A stretch of DNA of 64,000 bases, taken from contig CAUYUJ010012780.1 in assembly GCA_963575745.1 (NCBI GenBank), forward strand, positions 124,001 to 188,000, given 5' to 3'. The stretch comes from Prorocentrum cordatum. Its lineage: Eukaryota > Sar > Dinophyceae > Prorocentrales > Prorocentraceae. The notes under the pieces were generated by a model. The model did no database searches and was not told the DNA's origin. It saw nothing but the letters and a program-made list of their open reading frames with translations. The translations under genes were made by a program, and so were the position numbers. Shown here in pieces: positions 10,640 through 20,569 of this stretch; the first letter of the stretch is position 1; each line of letters opens with the position of its first letter.

Positions 10640-12690
10640 AAACGAATCCAAGACTTGCGCTCTCTCTCGCCTTTCTGCTTCCGCCGGGCCTCCGACGCCT
10701 CGAGATGGCTCCAAGGTGGCCCAAGAGGGCCCTAGGAGGGCCCAGCGACGACCCAGGAAATGCGTGGGGACCTGCAGACGCTGTTATGTATGCAGATGTG
10801 CGTTCTTCGGCGAAACACACCCCCCCAAGAAGGGTGTTCTTACCTGGAGCGTCCACGCCAACGGTGCCCTCTCGTCGAGTGCGCACGGACATGCCGTGCG
10901 GATCGGCTTCGCTCTTCCCGAGCGTGGGCAGCACGATACCACACGGCAAGGAGCGGCGGTGCCGCCGAGGCTGAGGCGAGCAAGGAGGATGAGCAGAATG
11001 CGATGAGGATGAGCACAGTGAAGGGGCCCAGGGACACACATGATTAGACACAGATCCCAAGATCCCCATTCGACTCAATAGATTATGGATGTTCGTCTTC
11101 CCCTCCACTTCTCAAATTTTCAATATTTTCCGGAGGATCGACGATTCCGCTCCTGAGTAGGGAGGGATAAAGAAGACGAGCGGGAGGAGAAGAATGAGGA
11201 AGCGGCCCAGCAGAAGGGACGAGTTGGATGAGTAGGGGGAGGGCGAACATGAAGAGTAGCTGGAGGAGGACCATCAAGACAAGGAACAAGACGGGGACGA
11301 CGAGGACGGCGAGATACGAGGAGGAGGAGGAGGAAGAGGAGGAATACATGCGGAGCGGGAGGGGAGGGTGTGAAGGAACATGAGCAAGCAGAGGGGGAAG
11401 ACGACGATGACGGAGGACGAGGAGACGCGGGAGGAGTTCGAGGGAGGACGCCGAGCAAGGCAGGGAAGACGATGAGAAACGACGAGGGGACTCTTCCGCG
11501 TCGACGCGCAGGATGAGGCGAGAGACCAACTGGCGGATTCAAGCAACCCTGAACACACAAATGCTGCCATATATATATATATATTGAAAGGCAACTTTTT
11601 ACTTCCGCCGCCTTCCGCCGACGACCTTCCGAACTTCCGACGCCCTTCCGCCGACTTCCGCCGAGGAGGAGATGAGAGATGACAACTCCTTCGATCCTCG
11701 AAGGCAAGGCCCTCTTTAGAGCGCCCCAAGGAGCGCTGAATAAAAGAGGTCGGCGGCCCCTCCGGCGGGTTCCCCTCCTCCACTGACCGGCGCGTGGGCG
11801 CAGGCAGGGTGTGCTACGGCGGCTGCCCCTGCGACAGGCTCGTGTCGTGACGACCTGTGCATTAGATGTTTTTCTGACGCCGCGTGGATCGTTCAAAAAT
11901 GAAATACAATCGAAACGCCTTGATAAGGAACTAAGCCCTTGCCTTACTTGTAAGTTCGATGTGCCATCGATAACCTCGGGACAACCCGTGACAAACTGCA
12001 AGACAATCAGGGAGCACAGAGTCCTTCCCCAACGAAAAGGGTCCCTTCCTGAGCGGCCCGACTGTATCGCGGCTTTTCGATGGCGCGGATCGTTCGATGA
12101 CGGCCGATTCCAAGCAACTGGCAGCGTTGAGTTTCGTTAATCCGCTCCCCATCCCCAGCGGCGTGGCCTGGGTCCCACTGACCGATGTACCCCCTAAGAT
12201 CGGGATACAGGTCGTTCTCTTCGGGTTACGAGGGGTGTCCCCGACTGGGGGGGTAAGTTGGTGGGGGTCTCGAAGGGGATGGGGATGGGGATGGGGATCG
12301 GTTAAACGATACCGAAGCGTTCAATCTTGAGAGCCCATGCTGGGGTCGCAGCCGCGTCGGCACAGCACGGATCCACCGTGCAGCGTACGTCTTACATCTT
12401 GCAGAAAGGGAAACTCTACTGAGGAATGAGGGCCACTCCGGGCCGAAGTTGCCCCCAGGCGCCGAATGCGCGCCAGGCGAGGAGCGCCAGGGGAGGACCG
12501 ACGGACAGACCTCGTGGGCATCGAGCCCCTGCGAAATCAGTGGACCTTCTCCCACAGCTTTGACCGTACACTTCTAAGCGACGCCAAGCGGGTGCTTGGC
12601 GCGATGGCAGTATGGCTGCCAGCCGCCCGTAGCAGTGAGGGCTGACAAACACGCGCGCGTCGGTATTCGCGTGCCTGCCCTGCGCCAGGT
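10640..12690. other. No gene recognised; GA-rich stretch and TA run
   Basis: 11120-11520 is GA-rich on the plus strand and yields a long minus-strand Ser/Pro-rich open frame that is probably compositional. A (TA)n run lies at 11568-11586. A GGGGAT hexamer is repeated about four times at 12275-12298. No domain is identifiable. Confidence 0.5.
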
Positions 12691-12695
12691 GCGGA

Positions 12696-13352
12696 ATGAA
12701 TCTCGATTGCGCCGTTCCAGATTCTGTCGAAGAGTGGAGCTGTGACGCGCCCGATTCCTCCTCCTCCTCCTCCTCCTCCTCCTCCTGGCCGTGGCCGTTC
12801 TGGCTCGAGGGGCGCGCGGCGGACGTTTCCGACGGCCCCAGCCGCTGGCGGCCCGACTGCGGACCGCCAGCGCGGCCCGCGGAAGCCATCGCCCGCGCGG
12901 CGCAGGCGCTCGCGGCGGCGGCGCGCCTCGGCCCGCCAGGTCCTCTGCGCGGCCGGGGCCCGCAGGGCGTCGGCGGGGCACCACGGCGAAGCCACGGCAG
13001 GAGCCCCACTGCCCAGGGCGGCGCCGTGGCAGCGGCGCGCCCCTCCTGCATGTGGAGCTGTTGGCCCAGTCTGGGCGCGTGCTGCTCAGAGGGCTTGCGG
13101 CTTCGCCAGCAACTTCGCGAGTCGCGGGACCTGCTGGGCAGACCCACAGGCGCCAAGGGCGCGAAGATGCAGCAGAGGCCTCGTTCGATGGGCAGGCCTC
13201 GATCCGCAGGTGATGGCGCTGTGCGTCATAGGCCGAGTGCTGCTGGCGACGGGGATGTCTCCATGGCCGGCGGCGCCAGCACGGCCAGCAGACTGGAGTC
13301 CCGCGCCGTGGCCAAGTGCAGGAGGGCCCCCAGAGCGCTGCGAGCCATCTAG
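12696..13352 (+). CDS. Ala/Arg-rich open frame upstream of LINE coiled coil
   Basis: A 218-codon plus-strand frame containing a poly-Ser run from (TCC)n at about 12757-12789 and a long Ala/Arg-rich helix-like part. It ends 34 bp before the coiled-coil frame at 13386. It could be the N-terminal half of the same LINE ORF1 now separated by a stop, or simply GC-driven open sequence. No zinc knuckle or family motif is visible. Confidence 0.25.
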   Translation: MNLDCAVPDSVEEWSCDAPDSSSSSSSSSSWPWPFWLEGRAADVSDGPSRWRPDCGPPARPAEAIARAAQALAAAARLGPPGPLRGRGPQGVGGAPRRSHGRSPTAQGGAVAAARPSCMWSCWPSLGACCSEGLRLRQQLRESRDLLGRPTGAKGAKMQQRPRSMGRPRSAGDGAVRHRPSAAGDGDVSMAGGASTASRLESRAVAKCRRAPRALRAI

Positions 13353-13385
13353 GACGACCAGCATCAGCTCGTAGCCGCGGCAAAA

Positions 13386-14078
13386 ATGGAGCTCGCCCAG
13401 ATCGAGGCAGCTGAGCGGTCATGCGTGGCACCTGCCGACGTCTTGCGCCCGGCGCTGGATCGACATGCAGCTCGGGACTCGAAGGTTGATGACCTCGCCG
13501 AGAAGCTCGGGAAGGCAAAGGAGATGCTCGACATGGTCCAGAAGCAGATTGAGGAGGCCAACGCGGAGGTTGCACAAGCAAAGATCGCCAACGCCACCCC
13601 CGCAATCGGAGGAGATGCAGATACCATTGTGATCGCTCTGCAGGGCGCCCACGCGTCCATTCAGCAGGGCCAGGACCGCACCATCTCTGGAAACGCACTC
13701 TTGGAGCAGCTGGTGGGCCATGTGCCAGCGTTGGCTGAGGCAATTCCACAGTCGGGAGCTCCCGCGGCAAAGGAAGCTGTTCGTGCCGCGGGCGGGCAAC
13801 CCGCAGGTGCCAGCGCCTCTGCAGCAACACCAGCGACACCAGCATCAGCAGCAGCCCCAGGCACCCCCCACGCGTTTGAGCACCTGGCAGCCTCGCAGGG
13901 CGGCGAGGCGGCCCGCTGGGAGTTCGCAGGCGTCGCGTCGGAAGGCCCCCCGAAAGGCAAAAAGGTCGAAGACTGGCACCGTGATGTGCCACGGATCACG
14001 CTGGCGCACCTTCCAACAGTTCCTACAGGATGGACCGGCAGATGCGCTGGTGGTGACAGCACAAGAGATGCGACTTGA
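13386..14078 (+). pseudogene. LINE ORF1-like coiled-coil protein
   Basis: Residues about 1-100 form a charged amphipathic helix (for example KVDDLAEKLGKAKEMLDMV), followed by an Ala/Pro/Gln-rich linker around residues 130-170. This architecture matches the coiled-coil segment that precedes the endonuclease in dinoflagellate LINEs, and here a recognisable endonuclease follows within 100 bp in another frame. It would act as an RNA-binding partner of the retrotransposition complex. The start shown is the first ATG in frame; the true protein may begin upstream. Confidence 0.5.
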
Positions 14079-14632
14079 CGGAGAATCTCTCGACTCTGTG
14101 CGAACCTGGACTATCTGGACTGGGTGGCAGCCATTTATCAGTCCATGTCGCAAGCTCGAGTCGAAGCTGCCGAGCGCGGGCGTTGGCATCTTTGTCAAGG
14201 CGCAGGTGCCCACGGGCGCCATCGGCGGTTTTGAGGTCACGCGTTCGCGGGCGGCGGCGGTTGTTCACATGCGTGCGGGGGTTCGCGGAGGATTCATCGC
14301 GGGCGCGGCCTATGTGCGCGGAATCACTTCCGACGACAGACTACCTCTACGGCAACAATCAGAAGCTCGTGCGCATTGCAGAATGCATGGGATATTGTTC
14401 GGGCCCGCTCGCGGTCGCAGGAGACTTGAATGCGGAGTCACAGCTACTTGAGGCGCTCGGCTTCTCGAGGGTGCTACCAGCGGCGGTGGCGGCGCCAACC
14501 TCGGGTGCGTGCCGCGCGGCGACGACGGGCACGTGCGGGACTATGGATTACTGGTTGGCGTCCTCCGACTTCGTCAAGGCATGCGGTAACCGCAGTAAGC
14601 AAGCAAGACCCCCCCCCCGGGATCATCGTTAA
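13963..14632 (+). pseudogene. LINE endonuclease domain, truncated
   Basis: Two frames cover one AP-like endonuclease. The first reads NSRW-like GSRWRTFQQFLQ, DALVVTAQEMRL (the QE block), GVGIFVKAQVPTGAIGGFEV and AGVRGGFIAGAAYV. The second resumes with GPLAVAGDLNAE (the GD.N block) and TMDYWLASSDFVKAC (the IDY.L.S block). A frameshift lies near 14310-14340. The domain stops just before the SDH end, where the fold-back element at 14640 begins. The continuation probably lies at about 18500. Confidence 0.65.
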
Positions 14633-14639
14633 CACCGCA

Positions 14640-15832
14640 ACGCAATTAAATTCGCCGGCCCAACGGGCCAGAGGCGTGCTAAGATCTCCGGTGACTGCTT
14701 TACAATCTTTCTACTTCGCGCGCGCGGGGCGGCCCCTGGGGGCCCCCGGGCGGAAAGTACCCCGGCAAGGTCCCGAGAGAGTCCCGGGAGGAGTCACCAG
14801 GGCGCTCCAGCAGCGCACCAACGCGGCTCCGAGACGTCCCCGAGAGCCCCAAGAAGGGCCAAGAGGCTTCCAAGAGGCCCCCAAGATGCTACATGAGGGG
14901 TCCGAGATGCCACAAGATCGCTCCAAGACGCCCACGATGGCCCCCAGACGCCCCAAGAGGCCTCCAAGAGCACTCCCGAGAGGGCCCCAAGAGGCAAAAT
15001 TCACTGCTTTTCCTTAGGTTTTGGAGAGATTTTGGCGTTTCCACCTTTTCGGCTTCACGACACCCCAAGACGGCCCAAGAGGCCCCCAAGACCGCCCCAA
15101 GAGGGCCCAAGAGGCCCCCAAGAGGGCCCCAAGACGGCCCAAGAGGGCTCCAAGACGGCCCAAGAGGCCTCCAAGACGGCCCAAGAGGGCCCCAAGAACG
15201 CCCCAAGAGGGACCCCAGGGGGGGAACACGAAACAATATTTCGAGCCCTCGGCCCTCAGAAGTCCCCAGGAGGCCCCAAGAGGCCCCCAAGAGGCCCCAA
15301 AAGGCCCCCAACAGGCCCTCAGGAGGCCCCCAAGAGGCCCCCAAGAGGCCACCCAAATGCCCCCCCGAGCACGCAAGCAAGTGCCAGCGACGCTACACTA
15401 TGGGCCGGCGGAGTGAGCGAAGCGATTCAATAATTATCTAATCGCTTCGCTCATTCCGCCGGCCCTGGAGCCTTCTTTAGGGCCTCTTGGGGGCCTTTTG
15501 GGGACCTCTTGGGAGTCTCGTGGGGTTCCTTGGCGGCGTCTTGGGGGCCCCCAGGGCCTCTTGGGGGGCTCTCGGGGGCCTCTTGTGGCATGGGCGGGGG
15601 CAATCGATTGCGCCCCCCCCCTCGGAGGCCACGATCCTCGTGAGGGGTGTCGAAAAATTGCCCGGTCCGGCATCTCTGACCCCCACCCTCCCGGGGACCT
15701 GCCGGGGTACTTTTCGCCCGGGGACTCCTAGGGGCCGCCCCGCGCGCGCGAACTAGAAATACTGTTTACCTGCCGCTGGAGATCTTAGCACGCCCTGGCC
15801 CGTTGGGCCGGCGAATTGGGGGCGGTTTTCGC
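14640..15832. mobile_element. Fold-back element with long inverted ends
   Basis: The left end (about 14650-14790) and the right end (about 15690-15820) are near-identical in inverse orientation. Both start AATTCGCCGGCCCAACGGG, continue to GCGTGCTAAGATCTCC, GCGCGCGCGGGGCGGCCCC and GTACCCCGGCA. Inside, CCCCAAGAGG arrays point inwards from both sides: 14830-15360 on the plus strand and 15480-15600 reversed. A 26-bp perfect-but-one hairpin sits at the middle. The left half is about 390 bp longer. No open frame suggests a transposase, so it would be non-autonomous. No clear target duplication was found. Confidence 0.75.
15402..15465. repeat. 26-bp inverted repeat, 12-base AT-rich loop
   Basis: Arms 15402-15427 and 15440-15465 pair with one mismatch (GAGTGAGC versus GAATGAGC on the same sense); the loop is CAATAATTATCT. 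It sits between the two oppositely oriented arrays of the fold-back element. Confidence 0.95.
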
Positions 15833-15954
15833 GGAACGACATCTTTAGCGCCGCGCAAAAGAAAGGGCGATAAATTACTCCGACGGCAGGACCCCGCGCG
15901 AGAATCTGTTTAGCTTACCCTTTGCCCTTTTCCTCCCCCCCCCTGGCGGACACT

Positions 15955-16060
15955 CTCCTCTCGCCCTCTGCACCTCCTCCTCCTCCTCCTCCTTTTCCTT
16001 TTCCTCCTCCTCCTCCTCCTCCTCCTCCTCCTCCTCCTCTCGCGCCACCTCCTCCTCGTC
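15955..16060. repeat. TCC microsatellite
   Basis: (TCC)n with TTTTCC interruptions. Confidence 0.95.
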
Positions 16061-16327
16061 GTCGCCCTCCCCCATGCCCCTTCCCCCCTCATCCTCCCGC
16101 CTTTCGCCATGTGCACCTCCCGTTCCCCCTGGTCGTGGCAAGCAACTCGAGTTTCCTCGGCGCCGTCGCCGCGTCGGCCAGCACGCGCGCGTTTGCCGAC
16201 GGCCAGATCGCGAAGCCGTCGGGGCAACCCTTCGGGCCAGGCCGTTGGGACAACCTCGCAGGCCGCAGGGGCGCGGGAGCCAGCCGCTGGGACAACCCCG
16301 CGGGCCTCCAGGTGCGCGCCGCGGCGC

Positions 16328-16800
16328 TCAGGCGGGTGGCAGCACGAAGCCCAGCTCTGCCGCGAGCTGCTCCGCCTCAGCCCTGGAGCCCGCCGCTCTC
16401 TTGTCAAACTCCTGTAGCGCCTTCCGCAAGGACGCCGGCGGCCCGCGTTCCAGGAACTCTCGCGCGGGCGGCCGCAGGATCAGCATGTTCCGCATGCACG
16501 TGGCGCGGGAGAACATGACGTAGAGGTGCAGCCACCACATCTCGTCCGACATGCCCGTGCGGCCAGCGTCCTCATCCCTGGCGCAGTCGATGGTGACGCC
16601 CTTGCGCAGCGTCTGGCCCTGCGACAGCGTGGAGGTCAGGTAGGACGCATGCGTCAGGGCGAACCCCGAGCGGCGCACAGTGTGCGCCCCCGAGCTCTGC
16701 CACGTGAACTCCTGCTCGCTGGGCCTGAACATGAGCAAGCTCCTCGCCCGCGCCTCGGCCTCGCCGTCCTCGCCCGCGCCTCGCTCCTCGCAATTCAACG
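16328..16800 (-). CDS. SF1 (Pif1/RecD-like) helicase C-terminal exon
   Basis: The minus-strand frame contains GFALTHASYLTSTLSQGQTL, then GVTIDCARD, and WWLHLYVMFSRATCMRNML with RPPAREFLERGPP. The pattern SQGQTL followed by YV..SR matches the C-terminal RecA-like lobe (motifs V and VI) of superfamily 1 helicases of the Pif1/RecD type, with the SR arginine as finger. It ends with an acidic helix and a stop at 16328. The N-terminal lobe with the Walker A motif is absent from the window. Upstream on this strand lies the 161-bp tandem array, which may occupy an intron. The exon 5' boundary is not certain. This is the best host-gene candidate, but it could be a pseudogene fragment. Confidence 0.55.
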
Positions 16801-17640
16801 AGGCTCCCGCCTGATATTTCCTCCGTAATCGAACCTCAGGAGCGCAAAAATGACGACAATTACAGGTTTCAAGATGACCCGCTCGGATTCGTAACATGAT
16901 CTGCGGGCCCCATAGGGAGGGAGCTCCCGCCTGAGACTTCCTCACAATTCACTCACAGACGAGGCGTCCGCGCGATACTTCTTTCATACTCAAGCCTCAG
17001 GAGCCCAAAAGTGACGACAGTTACACGTTTCATCAAGACCCGCTCGGATTCGTAACATGATCTGCGGGCACCATAAGGAGAGGGCTCCCGCCGGAGACTT
17101 CCTCGCAATTCACTCACAGACGAAGCTCCCGCCTGATACTTCCTCCATATTCAAGCCTCAAGGGCCCAAAAGTGACGACAGTTACACGTTTCGGATGACC
17201 CGCTCGGATTACCAACATGAAGCGCGGGCCCCATAGGGAGGGGGCTCCCGCTTGAGACTTCCTCGCAATTCACTCACAGACGAGGCTCCCGCCTGATACT
17301 TCCTCCATATTCAGGCCTCAGGAGCCCAAAAGTGATGACAAATACACACGTTTCGGATTACCCGCTCGGATTACCAACATGAAATGCGGGCCCCATCTGG
17401 TGGGGGCTCCCGCCTGAGACCTCCTCGCAATTCACTCACCGACGAGGCTCCCGCCTGATACTTCCTCCATATTCAAGCCTCAGGAGCCCAAAAGTGACGA
17501 CAGTTACACGTTTCGGATGACCCGCTCGGATTACCAACATGAAGTGCGGGCCCCATAGGGAGGGGGCTCCCGCCAGAGACTTCCTCGCAATTCACTCACC
17601 GACGAGGCTCCCGCCTGATACTTCCTCCATGTTCAATCTA
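16789..17640. repeat. 161-bp tandem array, ~5 copies
   Basis: GCTCCCGCCTGATACTTCCTCC-like starts recur near 16801, 16962, 17123, 17283, 17445 and 17605, giving periods of 160-162 bp. Each unit holds two related half-motifs beginning GCTCCCGCCTGA, one followed by CTCGCAATTCACTCAC and the other by CTCCATATTC. It also contains GACCCGCTCGGATT and GCGGGCCCCAT. No frame stays open. Confidence 0.95.
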
Positions 17641-18080
17641 GGGAGTGATTGATGACGAAATGATGAGTCAGTGAGTGCTGATGCTGAATGAGTGATGAGT
17701 GAGTGATGATGATGCTGATGATGATGATGATGATGATGATGACCAGTGAGTGCGTGATCGAGAGATGATAAAGGTGATGGTGACGATGATGTTGAGAGAG
17801 GCGGCGGTCCTACCGTCGGAGGACCACTGCCTCCGAAGCCTACTGAGGATGAGTGGGTAATTGAGTGAGTGAGTGGGTGATAGGGTGGTGATGATGGTGA
17901 CGATGATGATGCTGAGGATGGTGATGATGATGATGAGTAGTGATGACGGTGATGGTGGTTGATGGTGATGGTGATGGCAATGGTGATGAGTGTGTGCGTG
18001 TGATGACAATGATGGTGTTTGATGGTGATGATGATGGTGATTATGGTGAGTGTGTGTGAGAGAGAGAGAGAGAGAGAGGA
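17641..18080. repeat. GAT/GTGAGT microsatellites and (GA)n
   Basis: Long GATGAT and GAGTGAGT tracts broken by short unique pieces, ending with (GA)n at about 18058-18078. Confidence 0.95.
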
Positions 18081-18235
18081 AAGGGGGGCTGTGAGATCCT
18101 GCGCGGCGTGTGCAGAGAAAGCAAGAACCCCACTCTGGATGTGGTACCCCCCAATGAGACTCTGTGGGATTCCTAGAAATTCGTACAGGACTCCCCCATA
18201 GAACTCGCCCATAGGGATCCCCCGCAGTAGACTCG

Positions 18236-18295
18236 TCTGCGTTCAGAGCAAGTTCTGAGGATGTCTCAGGCGAGGCGCCTGTTTCAGAACCGCAC
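18236..18295 (+). repeat. Lone fragment of the 152-bp satellite
   Basis: TTCAGAGCAAGTTCTGAGG then ATGTCTCAGGCGAGGCGC and GTTTCAGAAC match the core of the satellite at 43712-44703. This is one partial copy about 25 kb away from the array. Confidence 0.75.
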
Positions 18296-18509
18296 GGAGG
18301 CCAGATTGCCAGAATGTTTCAAAGGGGGGTTCCTTGTTTCGGCGGGCAGACTCGTCTGCGTTCAGAGCAGGTTGCGAGGTGCCAGGGTAACGCTTCCAGG
18401 GTGCTGGTGTCCTGGAGCGTTATACTTTCGCCAGAGAGAGGGGAGGTTCTTAATTTCCTTTCAGGGTTACTCCCTTCGTGCAGGACGATTGGACGCCAAG
18501 ACCCCACTT

Positions 18510-18790
18510 TCCCACTTTCCAATGAGGTTGAATGTCGATGCGAAGCCCAAGGCGCACAACCAAATTCATGTGCGCGTGCCCGAAGCAGTTCCGCGCGGAA
18601 CACTTCGATATGCAGTAGCCAGTCCAGTCCCAGGCCCACCGCCGACGCAGCAGCATCTGGAGGCGGCGAGACAAGATGCGGCTCGAGGCAGACCTGAGGA
18701 TCGAGCCCAGGCCCAATCCCGACTGGATGACCTGCACGCCAGCTTCATCGCCTTCGTGGAGAGGGCCGCGGCAAGGCGCGCCGCCCCGTG
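18510..18790 (+). pseudogene. LINE endonuclease-RT linker segment
   Basis: The plus-strand frame reads SHFPMRLNVDAKPKAHNQ and VRVPEAVPRG, then a helical stretch ending ASFIAFVERAAARR. In dinoflagellate LINEs a P.R..L....K helix follows the endonuclease end and a helix with W/F VERAE precedes the RT. It would thus continue the endonuclease that stops at 14632. Assignment is by pattern and position only. Confidence 0.4.
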
Positions 18791-18837
18791 CATGCGCGGC
18801 GCCCCGCGGGCGGCCCGATCCTCGCGGCCTCGGAGGT

Positions 18838-19254
18838 CGCGAAGGGTCTCGCTTCCAAGCGGTGAACAAGCTCAACATCTTGGGGCTGGAGTGTCGCGCA
18901 AGCGCGCGCCATACATGCGCGGAAATTCACAAGAGGGCCAGGAAGATAAAGGAAAGGGTTCCCAGGTTCAGGAAGCTCAGGGGCATGGCGAAGATCTCCA
19001 AGCGCATTGCTAGGCTCTGTTTGGCGCCTGGTATGACGTATGGGGTGAATGTGGTTGGGGCGACACCGACCACGACTGCGAAGATGACGAAACTGGTCCG
19101 CACTGGATGGAGGAAGACCCCAACAGCCTCGTCAACGTGCTTAGTATCGCTGGTTGAGGTCTCTCGGTATAAGATGCCTGACGAGATGGCAGTGGTAGAG
19201 CCGATCTTCGCATGGGCGCAGGTGGCTTTTAAAGGCGGGTTCCCACGGGGGTGA
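18838..19254 (+). pseudogene. LINE RT thumb region
   Basis: The frame contains FQAVNKLNILGLECRAS, a basic helix (KRARKIKERVPRFRKLRG) and APGMTYGVNVVGATPTT. It matches the pattern of the thumb found at 1177-1338 (TYGV.V.G..P). The fingers and palm, with a YADD motif, are missing between this and the linker at 18510-18790, so roughly 1 kb of RT core appears to be deleted. Confidence 0.6.
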
Positions 19255-19259
19255 TCGAT

Positions 19260-20562
19260 CGCGCCTGGAGGCTACAGCAGGCGGCACCTACCACCCCCTG
19301 GGGTGCGATTGCTCTGCCTGCGAGGGCCGTGACCCTGAATATGAGACGACTGGTATGGCGTGCACACTCAGCGAAGTATTGGGAGACTGGCAACGTTGTG
19401 CATCTGAATATGGGTGACGTCGCGCCTAGATGGGTACGAACGATGGCGAGAAGGAGCTTCGCATCGGTCAAAAGGGAAGCTTGGACCAACGCGAAAGAAC
19501 ATGCACCTTAACACCCACCTGATCCGCGAGACCCCCGTGGCTATTGGATGGAGCCGCTGGCAGCTATGTTACGGATGCAGGCGGACGGTCAAGGGCGGAA
19601 ATCTTCAGCCACGAACTGGGGGTGGCATTACGATCCACGGCTATTGGAGCTCAATGATCGCAACAAAAACTTTATCACGTGGGCTGCACGGACTTGCAAC
19701 GTTGTCAATATTGTGGGGCCCAGTGTGAGCACCTGCATCATCCATGGTGGCACTGCCCACGGTGTGGTGACATTAGGCAAGGAGATGGCCCTGCACGCGC
19801 TGCCAAGCGGAGACCTACAACGAACACCAGAGGCTTCTCAAGCCGGTCAGGCAGGTCGCCGCCTGGATCACCTACTGCCAGACTGACATCGACGACCGAG
19901 CCGACAGCGTGCCCACGATCGGAAGGAAGCAGAGACGGGATGGACGCGTCCAACCACCACGAGATGGAGAGACGGCGTGTGCGGCTACGCGTGCGGCAGT
20001 ACATGAACGGGGCCATCGAATCGTCGTCGCTCGTCGAGGCTGGAGGTGCTGTCACTGTCCTAGGCTTGCGCGAGCGAGGAGGGGCCTCAAGAGGCTCGAG
20101 CGGGACGTGTGTCCTGCGAAAGTGTTTTTGGAGCGGGTACCCCTGGTTCCTTCGGACGGGGGAGGAACACCTCGGGAGGCCCAGGGGACCCCGAGGTCGG
20201 TTCGACCGCCTACGGGTGGGAAGGCCCTGGAGGGCCAGTCGGAGTTGTGCAGAGGAGAGACAGCTTCCAGGCCCTCCGCGGAGCTAGGCGAGGTAGGAGA
20301 ATTCAGCAGGGTGGCAAGACCTCGGATTGATTCCGAGCCCGACCCCCCTTCTCCGTCCTCTGAGCCTCCTCCTGCCTGTGGGCCTCCCTCTGTGGACTCG
20401 CCTGTGGGAGGGAGCCGTCCTGACTGTCCTGTGGAACCCCCGCAAGGCCCCGAGGCTCCGCCAGAGGCTCCGACCTCGCCCCCCTCCTCCCCGTGCCCCT
20501 CCGCCGCCGCCTCCGTCCACCCAGGGGCCCCGTCCAGGGTCAGGCTTGCGGAGAACCCCTGA
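19260..20562 (+). pseudogene. LINE C-terminal zinc motifs and Pro-rich tail
   Basis: Frame changes separate three parts. A helix with ERWREGASHRS-like sequence lies at 19414-19500. A zinc motif CQYCG...H..WWHCPRC lies at 19703-19765. A second Cys/His cluster, GWRCCHC with RLERDVC, lies at 20035-20115. The last frame ends in a Pro/Ser-rich tail with a stop at 20562. The order (thumb, CxxC-H-C, second zinc cluster) agrees with the extension of dinoflagellate LINE proteins. An RNase H-like domain between the clusters is not recognisable. Confidence 0.5.
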
Positions 20563-20569
20563 GGGGCCC

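Noticed and set aside
11120-12001. 293-codon minus-strand open frame
   Set aside because: Ser/Pro/Arg-rich translation of a GA-rich stretch interrupted by a TA run; no domain visible.
12270-12300. GGGGAT hexamer repeat resembling a telomere-like tract
   Set aside because: Only about four copies, and the unit differs from the TTTAGGG telomere type known in dinoflagellates; treated as a short microsatellite.
16789-17640. Possible CRISPR-like array
   Set aside because: There are no unique spacers between short repeats; it is a head-to-tail 161-bp satellite in eukaryotic DNA.
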